Assembly: GCF_037392515.1 (NCBI RefSeq)
Contig: NC_090288.1
Location: 7,433,501 to 7,497,500 of the forward strand
Reading direction: 5' to 3'
Length of the DNA: 64,000 nucleotides
From: Haliotis asinina
Taxonomy: Eukaryota > Mollusca > Gastropoda > Lepetellida > Haliotidae
The notes beneath the pieces are model-generated. The model saw nothing but the letters and a program-made list of their open reading frames with translations. It made no database searches and was not told where the DNA came from. How positions within the stretch are numbered: position 1 is the first letter of the stretch; each line of letters begins with the position of its first letter. The position numbers and the translations under genes were made by a program. Below, piece after piece: positions 21,455-33,614 of this stretch.

Positions 21455-23842
21455 AACAATATCTGATCACATTAATTGCTTATGACATTATCATGAGGCT
21501 GAATATGTGTGTTTCAGAATTGTATACACCTTTGTGATGTATTACTGTTTGAGCAAAAATGTGTAATTTCAACTACAGACCATACTACTGATGTGCTGTT
21601 TTATGAGTATTTTTGAGCAACTTCGATTTGATTTTTGCTGTGCTTTATCTCTTTGAAATCCATTGGAAAATACTGATTTAGTCATTCATTATTGCTAAAA
21701 ACAATTCATGATTGTATTTTTTCTTTTGATTTTCTTGTCTTGAAGGTACATGTGAAATTTGATTCCTGACTATTTCCTTGTTTGCCGTATGAGACACATT
21801 AACTTAAGCTTTGAGTAATGATTCATTGCTTGTTACAATATTTTCGAAAATATCTGAAATAGTCAAGATCCTTACAGATGATTTGAGATGAAAATCAGGT
21901 CTTGTAAATTTTTGTCAGTTTTCAAAACATGAACATATTCTAGTACTCATACAGGACTGAATTTATTGAAAATAATGTCAAACTACAAGATAAGGCGAGT
22001 AGATGGTAAAGTATGTAACACTGACTGCCTTTTACTCTTTCGTTACTGGCAGCCTTTTGATGTGTTCATCTGTTTTATTAATGATGTCCTGATTATTCCT
22101 AGATAATTTCATTCACTCCTTATCTTTTTGTAATATATTTATCTGCTAATTTTACATGCATCTATTGGTGATGTCCATCGTTTGACCATGAGATAACTTG
22201 GTACAGTCAAACTGTTTGATTTATTAATGTTGTGCTTGTGAATGTGTAAGTGAAATCTTGACATAATTGTTTGATGATGACTGTCCATCAACATGATAAT
22301 CATGATACAAGAGAATGATGTGTTTTACATTCCATGGTACATTTTCATGTGCAAAATTCTTGCCTGGAAATTTTTAAATAGATATGTTAGATTGTATTGG
22401 GTGATATCATGAAATGAACAATTATTGCGGTGTCCACAGGTGTCTACAAATAGAGCACTGTAAGATAACAGTATTTTGTTCCTATGGTAATTTTGTTCAT
22501 GTAAGAATGATTGAACTGTATTCTCTCGGTTATGAGGGGACTTGTAGAGAATTGTATTCTTTTGGTATTTCAGTCTTTGTTGCCTTTGGATTGAGTCTAT
22601 GAAATTATGATTCTTGGTCTGTAGACACCATACTGAAGCTGGTTGGTACAACAAACTGGTAAACGTTTTCAACCAGCAAAACTCATGGCTTTCTTTCCAT
22701 AGCAGTCCAACCCAATCTGACATGGATGAAAGACTAGTCCATCGAACTCTCTCACTAGAATATGCACTTCAAAGCAACTTTTTAATTACTGTTAAATGAT
22801 ATGATCTGGCAGAAAATATAAAACACCAATGGAAAAGAATAACTAGTTTTATTCATGTTATGAAACTGGGTGTAAATGCAAAATGTTGTTGAACATTATG
22901 TGAACAGATCACTGAAACCAGAATAAGCTGATCATGAAAAGTCAGGTTTCAGGGTAAATAATAGTGACATAATAAGTAAACATATACAGGCAATTGCTTT
23001 GTTAATGGATATGTTCTTTTTGCTTGGTATCTTTTTGAAGTATTTGAATTTCCAAGCTGCAAACCAGTTTTGGTATTGGCATTTCTGTTTCTCTAAACAG
23101 TAGTTTGGAGCCATTTAGAACTGGCAAAATGTATTCCATTTCATGCTGTTTTTATTAACAGCATTATATTATTTGCATAATTTTGATTTTCTTCAGATTC
23201 CAGATTGTTCGAACTAGCATTTGGAGCAGATGATATTATTTTTGTGTGTGAATGAATATTGTAACTTCTGATCATTATTGATGATTTATCAAAAGGACTA
23301 CTATTTTGAAAAATGATAAAAATCTCCTCCAGTTTGTGTAATCCGGAACTTAAAACAAAGTGTTATCTTGCAATACTTGGTTAAATGGATGTTTAAGACT
23401 TTTTGAACTTCTTATCGTAATTTGCTATGCTAATATTTACAATAAATTTATGGCCTAATGACTCTTGTGTTGTTCTTAACAGTGCACTTATATCAGGATT
23501 CTCAATGTCGATTTACTGTTTTCAGTATTTCACTTCTCCTCTTCTCAGATATCACGTTTTGAAAGTGTTTCTTAGTTATGCTGTATTTAGATCCTTAGCA
23601 AATCTGTTTGTGACCAGGCTGCATTTGAAAACTTGTACTTTGTGTCCAAAGGAACATTACACATTGTGGTATCAGCCAGGGTTAGTTTACAGCCAAGTAT
23701 GGGGCAGTTATTGTATACCTTTTTATGTAATAAATTATATGAATGAAAAAGGTAACATCAACATCAATATCAATGAACAAACTGTTTATTCAAGTGCATA
23801 CACTGAAGCATATGCGCACGCAAGTTGGCAGCAATGACAAAT
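21455..23842 (+). other. 3' flank and probable 3' UTR of the b561 gene
   Basis: About 2.4 kb without a recognisable gene or repeat. Several AATAAA hexamers occur (for example near 23440 and 23730), so a long 3' UTR is possible. ORFs at 22325-22723 (-) and 23427-23837 (+) have no family resemblance and look like chance. Confidence 0.35.
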
Positions 23843-23945
23843 GTGGGACAATGCAATACTGCCTCAACCACTGTCTCTGGGACAATGCAATACTGCCTCA
23901 ACCACTGTCTCTGGGGTAATGCAATACTGCCTCAACCAATGTCCA
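23843..23945. repeat. 35-bp tandem repeat, three copies
   Basis: The unit begins GGGACAATGCAATACTGCCT and is repeated three times almost without change; the last copy is slightly diverged. Confidence 0.8.
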
Positions 23946-24104
23946 CTATAAACTCACCCATTTGTGGCATGGCCATATTTTATTGTAGAAACATTGAATG
24001 CCAGAAGACCACTGTAACTTTATTCTCCCTCAATACTGTTTGACACCAAAGACAAATAGTAACATATACAAATGAGAAAATAGTAAACTATATATATTGC
24101 AGGC

Positions 24105-24290
24105 GCCCCCCCACCCCCCCAACAAAAAAAAAACCCACACAAAACAAAAAGCAACAACCCCAAACCCCCAAACCAAACAAACACCAAACCAAACCAAACC
24201 AAAAAAAAAAACCTCCAAAAGACAAAACAAAAAAACACCACACACACCCACTCCCTCAAAAAAGAAATCAAAAACAAAAACGCGAACTAC
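24105..24290. repeat. A/C-rich low-complexity tract
   Basis: Runs of C and A only (CCCCCCCACCCCCCC, then ACCAAACC-type repeats) for about 180 bp. The reading frames crossing it on both strands are composition artefacts. Confidence 0.85.
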
Positions 24291-24636
24291 TTCACTGGTA
24301 TTAAGAGCCGAGTTCTCAACGAAGTCTCCATTCGTGACCCACTCGTGTTATTCCGGGTTACGGAAAGGGGCGAGTGTGACAAATCAAATGTGAAGTCATT
24401 CGTAACTACTCGGGTCATTCCGGAAAGCCTTCTTTCAGGTTACGGAAAGAGGCGAGTAGTTACGAATGATGTGAAGTCTCTTGAAGTTTACGCATGGTAA
24501 TGGTGACGTCACAAACGTATGACGTCATAAAGGAATGTGTCTCACGTGGCTCAAGGTCTAAGGCTCAGTTTCAATGAGCTTACAGGCAGGGTGTAATATC
24601 TTGACAATGGCATTCATGTTTTAATTATGAGTCACA

Positions 24637-27414
24637 ATGGCAACTGAAGGTACTAATGTTCAAGGTGCCATCGAAACCACCGCTGAAGATAGGAGAAATG
24701 AGCCGTCCCAGGAGATGGAGTTATTGGCATTAGGTGTTACACCTTCAGCGACGGACCAACCCACTAAGGCCGCGAGTTGTGACAGTGGAGAAGTGCAGGA
24801 GACACCATTTGATACACAACATGAGAGTTCTGATACACAAGACGAGACATCTAGCTCGGAAGTTCCTACCGACCCGGCTCAGCTGGTAGGAATGACCCGA
24901 GTGTATTTTGCCTTTTCTGGACCTATCGTAATAGTTCAATTTGATTGAGTCGGGTTTCATGCGGCTTCATTCCAGCAATGTTACAACGGGGGACACCACA
25001 CATTGTAGCTATGTCGGGAATCGGACCAGGCGCGGAAGCATTAATCGCAAGGCTACACAGCGTCCACTCGTGATGCCGAAGACCTGGGTTCGATTCCCCC
25101 ACATTGGTACAATATCTGCAGCCCATTTCTGGTGTCTTCCGGCGTGATATTGCTGAAATAATGTTAAAAGTGGCGTAAAACCATGCACACTCACCCATTT
25201 TCTGTGATGTAATCCAGTCAGCCACTGCAGCTTTAACAAATGCCATGATGGAAGTCTAACAACTAGTTGTCTAGGTCATTTACTTTGTGCAACCCTCTGA
25301 GAGTAAATTGGTACGGCTCTCACTGCTAAAGTTATGAACACAGCTGAATGGACACCTCCTTCAGTAATATTATTATCATTTCCATCGATGTTTTACCAAG
25401 ATCTCGATTTCCAGAACTCGCACACTCACTTTTTACAGAGCGACACCACCTCCAATGGACCATTGTTACGGGTTGTGAGGCAAGAGAGCATCGATGTCAG
25501 CTCGGCAAGTTCCACTGAATCCATTGTCTGCAGAATATGCCAGCTCTCCCAGAAAGAAACGGGTAAATATGCATTTAAGGAATCGTTGAATATTTCACAG
25601 GGAACTAATTACATTTGTTCACAATCCAGCATTGGTCTTGGTGTCTGATTATATAATAAATCTGTATTTTATTTGGTTGTTTAACATGTCGGCGTTTTCT
25701 TTCTTGATACAATCTTTCTTGAAACACTTCTTTTAATATACTGCTGCAAGACTGAAATCGTTGCTCATTTCACCCGCCACTGGTACAAACCCACAAACTG
25801 ACGTACCTTATAGCCTGACTTCGTAGTTGTGAGTGAGTGAGACTACTTTTACGCCGCTTTTTGCAATATAATGGCGTGGGACACCAGAGATGGGGCTATG
25901 AGGTGACATCGAGTTTAACGTAGCACTTGACAGTATTTCACTTATAAGACGACATTAATACGCGTGTATATGTGCCTGCTTGTACTAGCCCAGACGTAAG
26001 CTGATTTTATAGTACCATCTCACTAAGATACAATGTCTCAGGTAAGCATGAATACCCCTCTCAGACACGTTATACTGACTCCATGCCGACCAATCGTTCT
26101 TGTACTCATTAATGCCGACTGCCGGTCAGGACCAAAAGTACCACATTTTTACGTCTTTTGACATGATCGACGCGGTTGGGGATCGAACCTGCGACCTTCC
26201 GCTCTCCGGGGGAAGCTCTAACCACAGCAGCACTGAGGCGTTCACAGAAATGGGCCTCACACATTGAACCCATGTGGGTCAATCGAACCCAGGTGTTCGG
26301 TGTGACGAGCGATCGCTCCAACCACTCGGCTCCATTGCCCGTGTATTTATATGAAAGAGTCTGATGATGCTTAACCTGTTGACAGCCATATCTGCAGATT
26401 GATGAGTGCAGCGTAAAACTAGACTCGCTTACCTTGTTTCGTATCTTCCTCGTGATCCAGGTGAACCTATGACGGCTACATCGTGTGACTGCCGAGGAGG
26501 ACTGGAATCAGTTCACAGGTCTTGCCTCATTCAGTGGGTCACTTACAAGCGCGACAACACGTGCGAGCTTTGTGGAGTTGTCTTCCCTTCTGTATCTCCT
26601 CCACCAAGGACGGCGTCCATGGAAAGACAACAGAGGGTAAGATACAATTGTCATCCTACGCTATAAACGTCATTGTTTCAGCGACAATGCTGAGAACGTT
26701 TTTTTGCTGGCTGAAGCTGAAATGTCAACTCTGAACGTTAAGGAAAACTTTCAAATGTTGCCATTATATCAGACTTGTTTGAATTCGTTTACAGATGTTC
26801 TGTTCTTCTATACTCTCGCGTGTTAATATTTAAAAAGGTAAATAACAAAATATTAATTTTTGTAAATAGGCCTGATTTTGAAAATACCCCTTAATCCTGA
26901 AATCCGTAGCACAAGAATAATTTCCATGAATATAGTCAGTGTAATACAGTACACGGAATACTTCTTCTCAGTATGATTAAGAATTGACTTAAATATCGTG
27001 AAATCAGCCATTTCATTTTCACGATATGTTTTGTAGAGGATAGAAGCAGTATATCAGCAGTATTCCCAACTGCGGCCGATGACGAGACGCAAGAGGGCGT
27101 TCCTAGGTTCCCTGTCTCTCTTTCTCGCCATTACGACGTCGGCAACGGGCATCCTCACCGTCAGCACAGAGCGAGAGTTCCACCGCATTGACCTTGACCC
27201 TTGGAGCACTGGTCAAGCAAGGATGGACTCATACATAACGTTTTCCATTTGTTTGTCCTTCCTGCTGTTCTGCGCAACCTTGACCGTGGGGGTGCTGTTG
27301 GTGTGGTTGGCGCTGGAGGGAAGCTACTTCCGGCGACGTCAACGTTTCTACGCCTTTGCCGCCCGCCTCGGTCAGCAAGAGAGCATGCTCGGAATGTATG
27401 CACAGTACATTTAG
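24637..27414 (+). CDS. MARCH-type RING-CH membrane E3 ubiquitin ligase (4 exons)
   Basis: Exons 24637-24885, 25439-25562, 26461-26636 and 27061-27414, all phases fitting, give 300 residues. The N-terminal ~124 residues are polar and Ser/Thr/Glu-rich. The RING-CH finger spans about residues 115-165: CRIC, then CDC, VHRSC, and CELC, i.e. C4HC3 with H in the fifth position as in MARCH proteins. Two hydrophobic spans follow (about residues 193-212, LGSLSLFLAITTSATGI, and 237-265, FSICLSFLLFCATLTVG). A basic tail, YFRRRQRFYAF, ends in MLGMYAQYI. MARCH ligases ubiquitinate membrane cargo in endosomes, ER or plasma membrane. I cannot say which vertebrate MARCH is closest. The fourth exon could start 3 nt earlier (tandem CAGCAG acceptor). 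Intron 1 holds two opposed SINEs. Confidence 0.88.
24960..25196. repeat. Two opposed family A SINE pieces
   Basis: 24960-25055 is a tail-to-head piece in reverse (GCGGCTTCATTCCAGCAATG). 25060-25196 is a forward piece with B box GGTTCGATTCCCCCAC and tail AAAAGTGGCGTAAAAC. They lie in intron 1 of the RING-CH gene. Confidence 0.65.
25840..25910 (-). repeat. Family A SINE, tail fragment
   Basis: GAGTGAGTGAGACTACTTTT and ACGCCGCTTTTTGCAATATA are the reverse tail, followed by a short body piece. Intron 2 of the RING-CH gene. Confidence 0.6.
26215..26345 (-). repeat. tRNA-derived SINE (family A), partial
   Basis: Reverse copy with AGAAATGGGCCTCACACATT, ACCCATGTGGGTCAATCGAA and the head end. Another tRNA-like stretch (GGGGATCGAACCTGCGACCT) lies just before it at 26170-26225, in reverse. 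Intron 2 of the RING-CH gene. Confidence 0.6.
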
Positions 27415-28084
27415 AACATTTACCGCCAATAACTGGAAAGATGTGTCTTTGCGATTGTAATATATTTTGGTCGAGTCCACATTTAATTTTGTAAATAACG
27501 TAAGGATCTTTTCTTATACAGCCGTCAGATGGCTGCGCACACCTATCTTTTTTATTAGAGACATTTTGTTTAGTTGCCATGTCGCTAAAAGATATACAGA
27601 AATGGTATAATTTGCCGATATTTCAGACTCGTCTTGTTTAAGTTCAAATGCTGAATTGTGTGTAATAATGTGACAGCTAATATGGTAGAGATACTTCGCC
27701 ATTCATTTATTTCTTCCCAAAATTTTCATGAAAGGATTGTAATTTTCAAAGTTCTTCGCAGGTGCTTTATTGTTGAATAATAATGAAATTTTCTTAATTG
27801 TCATATACGTCTCTCTTGTTTGAGGTAGAATGTAATAAACGCTCTAGTGGAAATGTGTTTGTTTGTTTACCGTCCCACACACATGTACCCAAATCTTGTC
27901 ACAAGAAGCCTCTTGCTGTGGTCACTTTGTTTTAATGACTTTTCACTGTTTGTGTCATGGGCGCTACGTGTTTACGTCAGTTATGTTCAGTTTTCAACGA
28001 CATATGTTTTGGCCCGGCTGGTTAAATCTGTTGAGACATTTCAGTTTAGTAAAATGTTATGGTAAGCACCGCAGACCATGGACG

Positions 28085-28315
28085 TTCCTATCCACTGGGA
28101 TTCGCTTCTCATCTGGATCCGCCCTGAAGAGGCAGCTACAGGGATCGGGTGGTCAGGCTCGCTGACTACGCAGGCTAATACATGTCATCATATCCTATTC
28201 GCCTAGATTGATACTCATGATGTTGATCACTGGATCAACTGACTCGCTTTCCAGACTCGCTTATTTACAGTCCGCCGCCATATAACTGGAATATTGCTGA
28301 GGTAAGCAACATCCC
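28085..28315 (+). repeat. SINE-like repeat family B
   Basis: Forward copy with GGATCGGGTGGTCAGGCTCG, GTTGATCACTGGATC, TATTTACAGTCCGCCGCCAT and the tail CATATAACTGGAATATTGCT. Confidence 0.7.
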
Positions 28316-28423
28316 AACCAATCAGTCCTAGACGTTATCGATGCAGAGACCTGATATAACCACCAACAAGATGGGTCACTTTTTAGGTTGTTGTTGTTTT
28401 AGGGTGCACTCAGAAATATTCCT

Positions 28424-28514
28424 GGGTATAGATTTTCGAAGCTCTCTTACCGCGAAGATAGTCGTAAATTAGAGTCAACGTATGGCACTTATGACAGCTA
28501 CGAAAATCTAGGCC
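28424..28514. mobile_element. Small foldback element, family of the satellite progenitor (diverged)
   Basis: GGGTATAGATTTTCGAAGCT at the left and an inverted similar end (CGAAAATCTAGGCCC) at the right, 91 bp apart. The inner AGATAGTCGTAAATTAGAGT resembles the core of the copy at 30977-31083. Confidence 0.5.
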
Positions 28515-28519
28515 CAGCT

Positions 28520-29830
28520 CTACTGCGGCCAACATGTAGAGAGGTATCATAGTTAGGAGGTTTCAAAATAGCCCATTTATGAGTCAGCGACGAGGGCTAA
28601 TTCTGAGAAGAAGCCCAGGTTAGATCAAGAAGAAGTGGATGAGGAAGACAGCCCACGTAACCTATGTTTGAATTTGGGGCAGTACTGACGACAACAGTCA
28701 CGCATTCAATTTTTTACAGGAAAGGCTATGTGTTTTCTTCGAAATCTTTGTGCGTGTGCTCGGAGCGCAGCTTAAAATGTCAATCAGCCAAATTATTGTT
28801 GGAAGAGGCGTAAAATCATTACAGCTGCCACCTTTGACCGAATTAAGCGATGAGGTAAAGTACAAACATATAATGTTGACATACAGAATAGTCCCTGTCA
28901 TTGATCAATGGCGCCACTGACTCAATAGCAAGTGAAAAGCCAGTGTTTATTCTCATACTGGCACCTTGTCAAATAGCCTCCCCGATGATCGTACACACAC
29001 TAATATCTGATACAAACGTTGAATTAACATTAAGTCGCGACTGAATAACAGCTCATGAAAAAATAACAGAAACAGGAATTCCAAGGCCAACTTTGTCGAT
29101 GTTCGGACAAGGGTTCATGATCAAACAATGCATGACAATTAATTACGATGTGTATTTATGCCACACTACCTTCTATTTGTCATGGTTTCTATACCTTATG
29201 CATATCTGAATCTCATTTTTAGGGTTAGAAATATGAATATTTCCGCAGGTGGCGTAACATTTGTAAAAGTTTTAAAATGTTCATATCTCAACGGACCCAA
29301 TGAAGTGTTTTGATATCTTTTATTTCGATATCTTATAATTATGATGATGGGTAGTTGAGGGGTAGTGTTTTGCAACTAGAAGCGACAGTGTTTGTTTTGG
29401 CACTGTTTCTACTATTCTAATCATTACGTGAATTATTAGCATGACATAGAACTATCCGATAAGGCAAAATACTTTCAAGACGAATAAATCTACAGGATAC
29501 GACAAAGAGATACGAATAGGGAGACCATGCTACTACTGAATGAGACGTGAACCATGACCAGAGGAGTGAATGTCAACTGTCGATGCCTAACAAACGACAC
29601 GATCAACCATTTGAAAGACTCACTGGTATGAATTTGTTTCGCATTATCATTGCATCGTTTCGTTGGTGCCTATGTACCATTTGCCATGATGCCAGTGTGT
29701 TAAACACTGGGGTATTTTGACGCGTGTTTTCCAGTTGAATTGCAAATGACGACTGCAGCTTTCATTAACTGTCACAGAATGCTTGCAGGTAATGGTGTTT
29801 AATTTCAAGCACTAGCGTTCGGGTTCGTGT
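28520..29830. other. Intergenic, no gene seen
   Basis: Only short ORFs without family resemblance. No repeat recognised besides scattered AT-rich sequence. Confidence 0.4.
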
Positions 29831-29834
29831 TGCC

Positions 29835-30122
29835 ATGTTGAGTTTTACGCCGCACTCAACAATATTTCAGCTATATATGTGTGTAAATAATCCAGTCTGG
29901 ACAACACAATCCAGTGATCAACGGTAAGAGCATCGATGTCCGCGATTGGGAACCGATGACATGTGTTAACCTAGTCAGCGAGCCTGACCACCCGATAAGT
30001 ACCTTCGTCTGTAAATAATTGTCTGGACAACACAATCCAGTGATTACGACAAGCAGAGTCGCCTTTTATGGCAAGCATGGTTTGCTGAAGACCTATTCCA
30101 CCCCGGATCTTCACGGGTCTAT
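29835..30122 (-). repeat. SINE-like repeat family B with internal duplication
   Basis: Reverse copy starting TTTTACGCCGCACTCAACAA. The CTGTAAATAAT...CCAGTGAT segment occurs twice (about 29883 and 30010), so part of the unit is duplicated. It ends with CACCCCGGATCTTCACGGGT. Confidence 0.75.
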
Positions 30123-30976
30123 ATGACGTATATGTCACGTGTTACATGATACTTATTACGTAGATGTTGATTAACACGGCATTATTCCAGGTATATCATA
30201 GCGACAGGTAAATAATATCGATTGTAAATGAAACGTCAGAAATCATATAAATGAAAAATAAGTTCAATAATTTTGTACGTATTTGCCTATCGATCATTTC
30301 ACAGTCTAAGTGCACTGTACCGGATCAAACAACGCCCCATCCCCAAATGTAATACTTTCCCCTGTTGACAGCCCACTGCCTAATGTACCTTGTTCCATGG
30401 CTGTACTGAAGGCTGTTGCATAGCAACTCTATTCTTTAAAGAGGAAAGTCTAGATAAACGGCCAGTACTAAGGACATCAGTCTGTTGGAGGAATATTTAC
30501 ATTTTTTAAAAGTTATCATTTAAACTGTTAATTATTACCTTGTAGACATGTGCAAGTCTAGAAAGAACGGCACGTTCAGCTGTTTAATATAGGCAGGTGT
30601 TTATGTGTTATTATATGTATCAACACAGTGACTGTTGACTGATCGGAGCTCTTTTGTTTGTGCCTATACAATGCGAGGCATTGATTTACCCCCTGGCTTA
30701 TCTTTAGATCGATGACGTCATGCATGACTAATACGTGAATAGTTAGGTGTTTATCAATATATCAGTAAAAGTCGTCGTCGTATTTGTATATACTGTTGTC
30801 TTATCACAGCAGTAGAGTATATATCACACATTCTGAATGTTGTCGGTGTTGCTATCCACTCACTCACTCACTCACTCACTCATTCACCCAGTGAAAACAT
30901 TGATATTCTGTTTCACAAGTCACATGGTATATAGGATTGGAACGAGGTAATGTCTGCCGTTTTCAGTTCTTATGAT

Positions 30977-31083
30977 GGGCCAGATTTCGAAGTTCTCCTA
31001 GCACTAAGATAGTCGCAAGTTAACATTAATGGATGGCACGTATAACTATCTCGGCGCTAAGAGAGCTTCGAAATTTTAGGCCC
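30977..31083. mobile_element. ~107-bp foldback element, single copy of the satellite progenitor family
   Basis: The ends are GGGCC and GGCCC with inverted flanks TTTCGAAG / CTTCGAAA. Two palindrome-like boxes, TAGCACTA (30999) and CGGCGCTA (31052), are exactly 53 bp apart. The core AGTCGCAAGTTAACATT resembles the satellite's AGTCGCAAGTCTATGTT. Confidence 0.65.
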
Positions 31084-32021
31084 TGGAACTTTAATTTACA
31101 GTATTCCAACAATACTGGAAAGTCCCTGTGACATTTCCCTAGGCAGCATTAACAGAACAATTATAAAATTTCAACATGGGTACACGGAATCATTACTGAT
31201 TTGCATTATGTCTATACTATGATCCTATCTTGCCGACTTAAGAGTTATTTTTTTCAAACATCACCTTGTTAATTACCTAGAAACAAATCGATACATTCAC
31301 TCACCATTGATAATCATGAAAGATTAATAAGGTGTTGATATCAACTTGATGTCAAACATCAATCCCGCACAGCCTATTCGTGTCTACCTAGATACATACA
31401 TACCCAATGCACGCTGTGAACAAACAGATTTGATGTACACTGTTAATCTACAATGGTGACTCTACCTCTTGTTTCTTTGTCATATGTATATGTATTTGTA
31501 TTTATCCTTATATACAATAAATATATTCAATAACCAAGCGTAAAAAAACAAGAAATAGAGACACCATGATGAATGATGTGTGTGCGTGCTTGCGCGTGTG
31601 TGTGGTTCTATCACACAATCACAATAAAGCGGAAGGTATTATCGATATTACTGATTCATTTATGAAATGATTCCCTCGGTTTGACTGAGTGGTTCTATCA
31701 CACTCTGCTACCCGTGGCAATGGAAAAATATTTTAAAAATTGAAGTAAAACCAGCACCCGCGCTCTGTTCTCAGCGACCCATGATATAATTCCAGAAACA
31801 TATGGAATGTTATTTTGTACTGCACTGTATCTGTGTTTGTGGATTGTATTAAGGTGACAAGGTTTGTTTGATAAATCCCACTATCGCAAAAGGTCAGTAT
31901 TGACTCTTGGCAAGTTAGGATTAATACGTGCGAAAATACACATAACTCGCTCGTGTTTCGATTACGTGTTCATTGTGTTATCCGGGAATACGGAAAGACT
32001 AGGCTTTATTAAGCCATAGAA

Positions 32022-32102
32022 CAATGTCACGTGACTTCCGGCTGCCAATCAAACAAGAAGAATGTCATGTGACTTCCGGCTGCCAATCAAACAAGAAGAA
32101 TG
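32022..32102. repeat. Two-copy tandem repeat, ~40 bp
   Basis: AATGTCACGTGACTTCCGGC and the following CAATCAAACAAGAAG occur twice in a row, with one change. Confidence 0.8.
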
Positions 32103-32212
32103 TGATGATGTTTAAAAAAATTGTGTATCGGATAATGTTTTCGAATAGTAAATGTTATGGGTGTACGTGTCTCCAACTGACTTAAGAGCATTTCTCCATT
32201 TTAATTTGGCAT

Positions 32213-32495
32213 CGAGTGAGTGAGTTTATTTTTACCCTTCACTCAGCAAATAATCGAGTCTGGACCAGACAATCCAGTGATCAACAGTACGAGCATCGAT
32301 GTCCGCAAATGGAAACCGATGACATGTGTTAACCTAGTAAGCGAGCCTGACCACCCGATAAGTCGCTTCGTCTGTAAATAATCGAGTCTGGACCAGACAA
32401 TACAGTGATTAAAAACATGAGCATCGATCTGCGCAATTGCGTGGCAAGCATGGGTTGCTGATCTAAGACCTGTTCCACCCTGTGACCTCAGGGGT
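32213..32495 (-). repeat. SINE-like repeat family B with internal duplication
   Basis: Reverse copy. CTGTAAATAATCGAGTCTGG and the box around it appear twice (about 32250 and 32370). The head end is GGGTTGCTG...GACCTGTTCCACCCTG. Confidence 0.7.
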
Positions 32496-32729
32496 CTAAA
32501 CAATATCTAATTATCTTTATTTTGATAACTGCGAAATATTTCCATTCAAAGGGTGGAAAGAAATGTATCTGACCTGTTACCGATAACGATACATTCGTCT
32601 CCAAAAATAATATTAGTTACCGTTGTTGTTTACAGTCCTTCTCGTGTTGATACACCAGAATGTAAGTGTTTGTTTTGCTTTGTTTTGTTTGTTTGTTGTA
32701 TAAAGCCACAGTCAACAATTTCCAACTGT

Positions 32730-32895
32730 AAGTAATCAAGCCTGCTGCGGCCAGTAAATAATCGGGCCTAGACCAGACAATCCAATGATCAACATTATGA
32801 GCATCAATATATGCAAGAAGATACGATACGTCAGCAAGTCTGACCACCCGATCCCGTTAGTCGCCTCTAATGACAATTCAAACCCGGATCCTCAG
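32730..32895 (-). repeat. SINE-like repeat family B, partial
   Basis: Reverse copy: CCAGTAAATAATCGGGCCTA, GACCAGACAATCCAATGATC, GACCACCCGATCCCGTTAGT. Confidence 0.7.
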
Positions 32896-33475
32896 CACAT
32901 TTGTCTTTTCTGTTGGGAAAGGCGATCAAACTGTACTGGATATCGGGGCAGGGTGACATGATGGCGTTTCCTTGTGACCCCATGGCGTGGGACATACTTG
33001 GAGAGACTATTTACAACCTCAGTTTAACACGCGACGCTTATAAAGCACTGGAGTAGTAAGTCAAATCACACGCTCCTGTCAAAGTCCTGATAGAATGCTC
33101 TTGAGGTTATCAAAACGCCAAAACACACGCTTAACTTTCGCCGCCCTTACACTCCAGCCATCAGAGCATGAGGGGTTCAGTGACACACTGGAGAGAGCCT
33201 CTGATTGGGGACGACATCAAATACATATTGACATTACTGAACCTAAGCATGTTAAATTGTGTTTAAAGCGAACCCTGTCGAACTCCCTGTCTTCAAAGCA
33301 TTACGTTGTACGCGGCATGGTACCTCGTATTAACGACATACTGACATGACACTACAGGGGTGACGACGCAGTATACTTGACCATACACTAGGGAAATGAC
33401 AAACTGTCATCATCAGGATGATTGTTATTTGTTTGTGTTGACTCAGTGAAGTAGATGTCTCTTAATGCCATGCCA

Positions 33476-33477
33476 AA

Positions 33478-33572
<95 letters not shown>

Positions 33573-33573
33573 A
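33476..33573. repeat. (TAAA)n microsatellite, about 24 units
   Basis: Uninterrupted AAAT/TAAA repeat of about 98 bp; the reverse-strand frame reading LFIYLFIY is a product of it. Confidence 0.97.
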
Positions 33574-33614
33574 TTCAGGATATATGCTTCTGTAGTTAGT
33601 ACTTGTCAAACATA

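Larger units (their letters stand above)
30130..32210. other. Intergenic with minor repeats
   Basis: No gene seen. It contains an (ACTC)n run at about 30856-30883, the foldback element at 30977-31083 and a two-copy tandem repeat at 32022-32102. Confidence 0.4.

Noticed and set aside
22325-22723. 132-codon - strand ORF
   Set aside because: Antisense to the b561 3' flank, with no recognisable domain.
23427-23837. 136-codon + strand ORF
   Set aside because: AT-rich 3' flank with no recognisable domain; the end runs into a tandem repeat border.
24020-24393. Hydrophobic (-) and Pro/Lys/Thr-rich (+) frames
   Set aside because: They come from an A/C-only low-complexity tract.
26999-27600. - strand 139-codon and + strand 97-codon frames
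   Set aside because: Shadows of the GC-richer last exon of the RING-CH gene.
33388-33609. Frame reading LFIYLFIY repeats
   Set aside because: Product of the (TAAA)n microsatellite.
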